Source of the DNA: Pseudomonadota bacterium
GTDB taxonomy: Bacteria > Pseudomonadota > Alphaproteobacteria > Acetobacterales > Acetobacteraceae
Direction: 5' to 3'
Length of the DNA stretch: 9,360 nt
Assembly: GCA_021845835.1 (NCBI GenBank)
Contig: JAJZVE010000139.1
Coordinates: forward strand, 1-9,360
Made by a program: the position numbers and the translations under genes. How positions within the stretch are numbered: position 1 is the first letter of the stretch; each line of letters starts with the position of its first letter. This document shows, piece after piece, positions 5,847-9,360 of the stretch. The notes beneath the pieces are model-generated. The model worked only from the letters and a program-made list of their open reading frames with translations, ran no database searches and was not told the DNA's origin.

Positions 5847-7868
5847 ATGGCCGGAGTGCTGGGCTATTTTTACCATTCCGGGTTGCCGCCTCGCGGCGTC
5901 TGCCTGCAATGGGACCTGGGGCTGATCTGGCTGCACGCCGTCTCGGACGCCGTGATCGGCGTTTCCTATTATGCGATTCCCCTGGCGCTCGCCTACTTAG
6001 TCATCAAGCGCAAGGACCTGGCATTCAGTTGGATCTTCCGGCTGTTCGGCGCCTTCATCCTGCTCAGCGGCACGACGCACTTCGTGGCGATCTGGGTGCT
6101 GTGGCACGCCGACTACGCCGTCGAGGGGCTGGTCAAGGCGGCGACCGCGCTGATTTCGGCGATAACGGCGGTGGTGCTGTGGCCGCTGGTGTTCCGGCTG
6201 CTCGCCTTCCCCACCCCCACACAATTCCGTGAAGTGTCGGACCAACTGGCAAGCGCGACCGAGGAGAAGGCGCGGTCCGAAGCCTCGCTGCACCGCTCCG
6301 AGCAGAGCCTGCGCGCGCTGCTGCAGGGGGTGACCGACCACGCCATCTACACGCTTGATCCTCACGGCATCGTGACGAGCTGGAACGCCGGCGGCACGCG
6401 GATCAAGGGCTACGCCGAGCGGGACGTGCTCGGACGCCATTTCTCGATCTTCTACACGCCGGAGGACCGCGACGCCGGCCTGCCGGCGCAAATGCTGCAG
6501 GAGGTGGCACGGCACGGCAAGTTCGAAGCCGAAGGCTGGCGCGTGCGCCGCGACGGCAGCCGCTTCTGGGCCAGCGTCGTGACCGAGGCGCTGCGCAACC
6601 AGGACGGCGCGCTGATCGGCTTCGCCAAGATCACGCGCGACATCACCGAACGCCACCAGGCGGCGCTGGCGCTGGAACAGGCGCGCGCGACGCTGGCGCA
6701 GGCGCAGAAGATGGAGACGGTGGGCCAGTTGACCGGCGGCATGGCGCACGACTTCAACAACCTGCTGACGGTGATCCTGGGCGGCGCCGATCTGCTGACG
6801 CGGCGCCTCGACGGACTCGACGCCACTTCGCAGCGCGTGCTGAAGGGCATTGTCGACGCGGCGCAGCGCGGCGCCGCGCTGCTGCAGCGGCTGCTGGCGT
6901 TCTCGCGCAAGCAGGCGCTGCGCCCGGAAGTGACGGACGTGAACCGGTTGCTCGCCGGCATGTCGGAACTGCTGCAGCGCAGCCTCGGCGAACACATCGC
7001 CGTGGAGACGGTGCTGGCCGGCGGCCTGTGGCGCACGATCATCGACCGCAACCAACTGGAGAACGCGATCCTCAATCTGGCGGTGAACGGACGCGACGCC
7101 ATGCCCGAAGGCGGACGGCTGACGCTGGAGACCGGCAACACGATGCTGGACGACGACTACGCCGCCGCGAACGCGGAGCTGAAGCCCGGACAGTTCGTGA
7201 TGATCGCGGTCAGCGACAGCGGCGGCGGCATGAGCGCCGACATCCTGCAACGCGCCTTCGAGCCGTTCTTCACCACCAAGTCGGAGGGCAAGGGCACCGG
7301 CCTCGGACTCAGCCAGGTCTATGGCTTCGTCAAGCAGTCCGGCGGGCACGTGAAGATCTACAGCGAGCCGGGAAACGGCACGACGGTGAAGCTGTATCTG
7401 CCGCGCCATGTCGGCGAGGCCGAAACCGCCACCGCCACCGACCCGTCGTACGCCAGGGCACCGGGCGGGAACGAGACGGTGCTTGTGGTCGAAGACCATA
7501 CCCACGTGCGCAGCTACGCGGCGACCGCGCTGGCGCATCTCGGCTATCGCGTGCTGGAGGCGGAGGACGCCGACAGCGGGCTGGCCATGCTGGAGCACCA
7601 TCCGGAGGTGGCGCTGCTGTTCACCGATGTCGGGCTGCCCGGCGCCAACGGCCGCGTGCTGGCCGATGCGGCGCGGCAACGGCGGCCGGGGCTGAAGGTA
7701 CTCTACACCACCGGCTACGCGCGCAACGCCATCGTGCATCACGGCATCCTGGACGCCGGCGTGCAGTTGCTGCCCAAGCCGTACACGCTGGAGGCGCTGG
7801 CGCGCAAGTTGCGCGCGGTCCTGGACCAGGCGCAGCCGGCGTCGGCCGCCGCAAATGGACCCCCGTGA
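5847..7868 (+). CDS. Hybrid sensor histidine kinase with ethylene-receptor-like membrane domain, PAS and receiver
   Basis: This 673-residue inner-membrane sensor starts with three membrane helices (about 24-53, 62-86, 95-119) that match the ethylene-binding domain of plant ETR1 and bacterial relatives. Asp34, Tyr41, Ile44, Pro45 and His78 correspond to ETR1 Asp25, Tyr32, Ile35, Pro36 and His69, but the copper-ligand Cys65 is Ser74 (SGTTH). A short coiled linker (about 127-160) is followed by a PAS/PAC domain (about 152-270, ending ITRDITER). The phosphoacceptor helix follows with AHDFNN (His301), then the ATPase domain with N-box around Asn406, [14 protein letters not shown] and [11 protein letters not shown]-terminal receiver (about 543-660) has Glu549-Asp550, phosphoacceptor Asp594, Thr622 and Lys644. 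All catalytic residues for phosphotransfer are present. It lacks an output domain, so it should relay to or dephosphorylate a partner. Its last 14 bases overlap kdpD. The signal is unknown. Confidence 0.93.
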   Translation: MAGVLGYFYHSGLPPRGVCLQWDLGLIWLHAVSDAVIGVSYYAIPLALAYLVIKRKDLAFSWIFRLFGAFILLSGTTHFVAIWVLWHADYAVEGLVKAATALISAITAVVLWPLVFRLLAFPTPTQFREVSDQLASATEEKARSEASLHRSEQSLRALLQGVTDHAIYTLDPHGIVTSWNAGGTRIKGYAERDVLGRHFSIFYTPEDRDAGLPAQMLQEVARHGKFEAEGWRVRRDGSRFWASVVTEALRNQDGALIGFAKITRDITERHQAALALEQARATLAQAQKMETVGQLTGGMAHDFNNLLTVILGGADLLTRRLDGLDATSQRVLKGIVDAAQRGAALLQRLLAFSRKQALRPEVTDVNRLLAGMSELLQRSLGEHIAVETVLAGGLWRTIIDRNQLENAILNLAVNGRDAMPEGGRLTLETGNTMLDDDYAAANAELKPGQFVMIAVSDSGGGMSADILQRAFEPFFTTKSEGKGTGLGLSQVYGFVKQSGGHVKIYSEPGNGTTVKLYLPRHVGEAETATATDPSYARAPGGNETVLVVEDHTHVRSYAATALAHLGYRVLEAEDADSGLAMLEHHPEVALLFTDVGLPGANGRVLADAARQRRPGLKVLYTTGYARNAIVHHGILDAGVQLLPKPYTLEALARKLRAVLDQAQPASAAANGPP

Positions 7869-9360
7869 CTCCCGCCCCTCCCCCGACGCGCTGCTGAAGG
7901 CCGCGCGTGAAGACGGGCGTGGGCGGCTGAAGATCTTCCTCGGCGCCGCGCCGGGCGTGGGCAAGACCTACGAAATGCTGGCGACCGCGCAGGCGCGCCG
8001 GCAGGAGGGCGTCGACGTCGTCGTCGGCGTGGTCGAAACGCATGGCCGTGCCGAGACCGAGGCGCTGCTGCAGGGGCTGGAAATCGTGCCGCGCCAGCGC
8101 ATCGCGTACAAGGGCCGCCCGCTGGAGGAAATGGACCTGGACGCCCTGCTGGCGCGCCGTCCCGCGCTCGCGCTGGTGGACGAGCTGGCGCACAGCAACG
8201 TGCCCGGCAGCCGCCACCCGAAACGCTACCTCGACGTGGAGGAACTGCTCGCCGCCGGCATCGACGTGTACGCCACGCTCAACATCCAGCATGTCGAAAG
8301 CCTCAACGACGTGGTGGCGCGCATCACCCGCATCCGCGTGCGCGAAACCGTGCCGGATTCCGTGCTCGACCGCGCCGACGACATCGAGGTCATCGATCTC
8401 GCCCCCGGCGACCTGCTGCAGCGTTTACGCGAGGGCAAGGTCTATGTCGCGCAGACCGCGACGCGCGCGCTCGACCACTATTTCTCGCCGGGCAACCTGA
8501 CCGCGCTGCGCGAACTGGCGCTGCGCCGCACCGCGCAGCGCGTCGATGCGCAGTTGCTCGACCACATGCAGGCGCATGCCATCTCCGGCCCGTGGGCGGC
8601 CGGCGACCGCGTGCTGGTCTGCGTCACGCAGCGCAGCCTCGACAGCGCGCTGGTGCGCTACGGCCGCCGCATGGCGGAGCGGCTGCGCGCCCCGTGGACG
8701 GTGCTGCATGTCGAGACCGCAGCGACGCTGCGCCTGTCCGATACCGCGCGCGACCGCATCGCCGCGACGATGCGGCTTGCCGAGACGCTCGGCGCCGAGG
8801 CCGTCACCGTTCCCGGCCGTGACGCGGCGGCGGAGATCCTCGACTACGCGCGCGCACACAACGCCACCCACATCGTCATCGGCAATCCCGGGCCGGCGCG
8901 CTGGCGCCTGTCCACGCCGGTGGCGCAACGGCTGATCGGCGCCGCCGGCGACATCCCTGTGCATGTGGTCGGCGCCGAGCCGGCCGGCGAGGCGGCCGAG
9001 CGCCGCGGCCTGTTCGCCTCGCTGCGCCTGCCGACTTTCCATTGGACGCCTTATGGCGGCAGCACGGCGCTGGTGGCGGCAGCGGTCGGGCTGGGCATGG
9101 CGCTGCAATCCTTCCTCGCCGCACCGTCGATCGCGCTCGTGTTCCTCACCGCCGTCCTGATCGCCGCCGCCGCCTGGGGCCTGGCGCCGTCGCTCTATGC
9201 CAGCCTGCTCAGCGTGCTCGCCTACAACTTCTTCTTCCTGCCGCCGCTCTACACCTTCACCATCGCCGACCCGGAGAACGTGGTGGCGCTGGTGTTCTTC
9301 TCCATCGCCGCCGTGATCGCCGGCAATCTCGCCGCCTCGGTGCGCGCCCAGGCCGTCACC
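7855..9360 (+). CDS. kdpD: KdpD, K+/turgor sensor histidine kinase (N-terminal 502 residues, cut by window edge)
   Basis: The frame is open from ATG 7855 to the window end, covering 502 residues of a protein usually near 900. Residues about 20-230 are the KdpD sensor domain with Walker A GAAPGVGKT (30-38), VVETHGR (37 residues later in register) and Walker B ALVDELAHSN (106-115) followed by PGSRHPKR. A USP-like domain follows (about 228-385, from DRVLVCVTQ to IPVHVVG). The membrane region starts near 404 and includes the diagnostic YNFFFLPPLYTFTIADPEN stretch. The DHp and ATPase domains should lie beyond the edge. KdpD senses low K+ and controls KdpE, which switches on the kdpFABC K+ pump; none of these partners is inside the window. 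ATG 7855 lies within the end of the preceding sensor-kinase gene and has no clear Shine-Dalgarno, so translational coupling is likely. The RPSPDALL N-terminus matches the family and supports this start. Confidence 0.96.
   Translation, partial: MDPRDSRPSPDALLKAAREDGRGRLKIFLGAAPGVGKTYEMLATAQARRQEGVDVVVGVVETHGRAETEALLQGLEIVPRQRIAYKGRPLEEMDLDALLARRPALALVDELAHSNVPGSRHPKRYLDVEELLAAGIDVYATLNIQHVESLNDVVARITRIRVRETVPDSVLDRADDIEVIDLAPGDLLQRLREGKVYVAQTATRALDHYFSPGNLTALRELALRRTAQRVDAQLLDHMQAHAISGPWAAGDRVLVCVTQRSLDSALVRYGRRMAERLRAPWTVLHVETAATLRLSDTARDRIAATMRLAETLGAEAVTVPGRDAAAEILDYARAHNATHIVIGNPGPARWRLSTPVAQRLIGAAGDIPVHVVGAEPAGEAAERRGLFASLRLPTFHWTPYGGSTALVAAAVGLGMALQSFLAAPSIALVFLTAVLIAAAAWGLAPSLYASLLSVLAYNFFFLPPLYTFTIADPENVVALVFFSIAAVIAGNLAASVRAQAVT

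Noticed and set aside
5997..7964. A 655-codon open frame on the minus strand, opposite the hybrid sensor kinase
   Set aside because: It is antisense to a gene with every kinase motif intact, and its product is Arg/Gln/His-rich low-complexity sequence with no family pattern. Long antisense frames are expected at this GC content.

Overview
The window is about 70% GC, densely coded, with strong G/C bias at third codon positions and long spurious antisense frames. Base composition together with the gene families (hybrid histidine kinase of the HDFNN type, KdpD, DUF5132 proteins) suggests a high-GC alphaproteobacterium, possibly Acetobacteraceae/Rhodospirillales. That placement is inference; nothing in the window fixes the taxon. 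There are no rRNA or tRNA genes, insertion sequences, CRISPR arrays or phage genes.

Layout. (1) Positions 1-3418: a cation-transport module. A P2-type (SERCA-like) P-type ATPase with an N-terminal HMA-like domain (minus strand, 355-3165) is preceded one base upstream by a small DUF5132 gene (minus, 3167-3415). At its other end it meets a second DUF5132 paralogue on the plus strand (102-386), and the two 3' ends overlap by 32 bp. (2) Positions 3419-3635: a 217-bp gap without a clear gene. It holds a 12-bp perfect palindrome, a weak hairpin and a doubtful 29-codon frame. (3) Positions 3636-5669: a tight two-gene minus-strand operon of a class I (DhnA-like) aldolase and a PfkB-family sugar kinase, 3 bp apart, probably a phosphorylate-then-cleave pair for an unidentified sugar. 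(4) Positions 5670-5846: a divergent intergenic region with a plausible sigma70-type promoter for the rightward genes. (5) Positions 5847-9360: a hybrid sensor histidine kinase with an ethylene-receptor-like membrane domain, overlapping by 14 bp the start of kdpD, the K+/turgor sensor kinase, which runs off the right edge.

The points most worth following are: the ethylene-binding-type domain keeps all the classic residues checked except the copper-ligand cysteine, which is serine here; this kinase is translationally coupled to kdpD; and the ATPase joins a CxxC-less HMA-like domain to a Ca2+-ATPase-like core and is flanked on both sides by DUF5132 paralogues. Family calls were made by reading motifs; no database search was possible.
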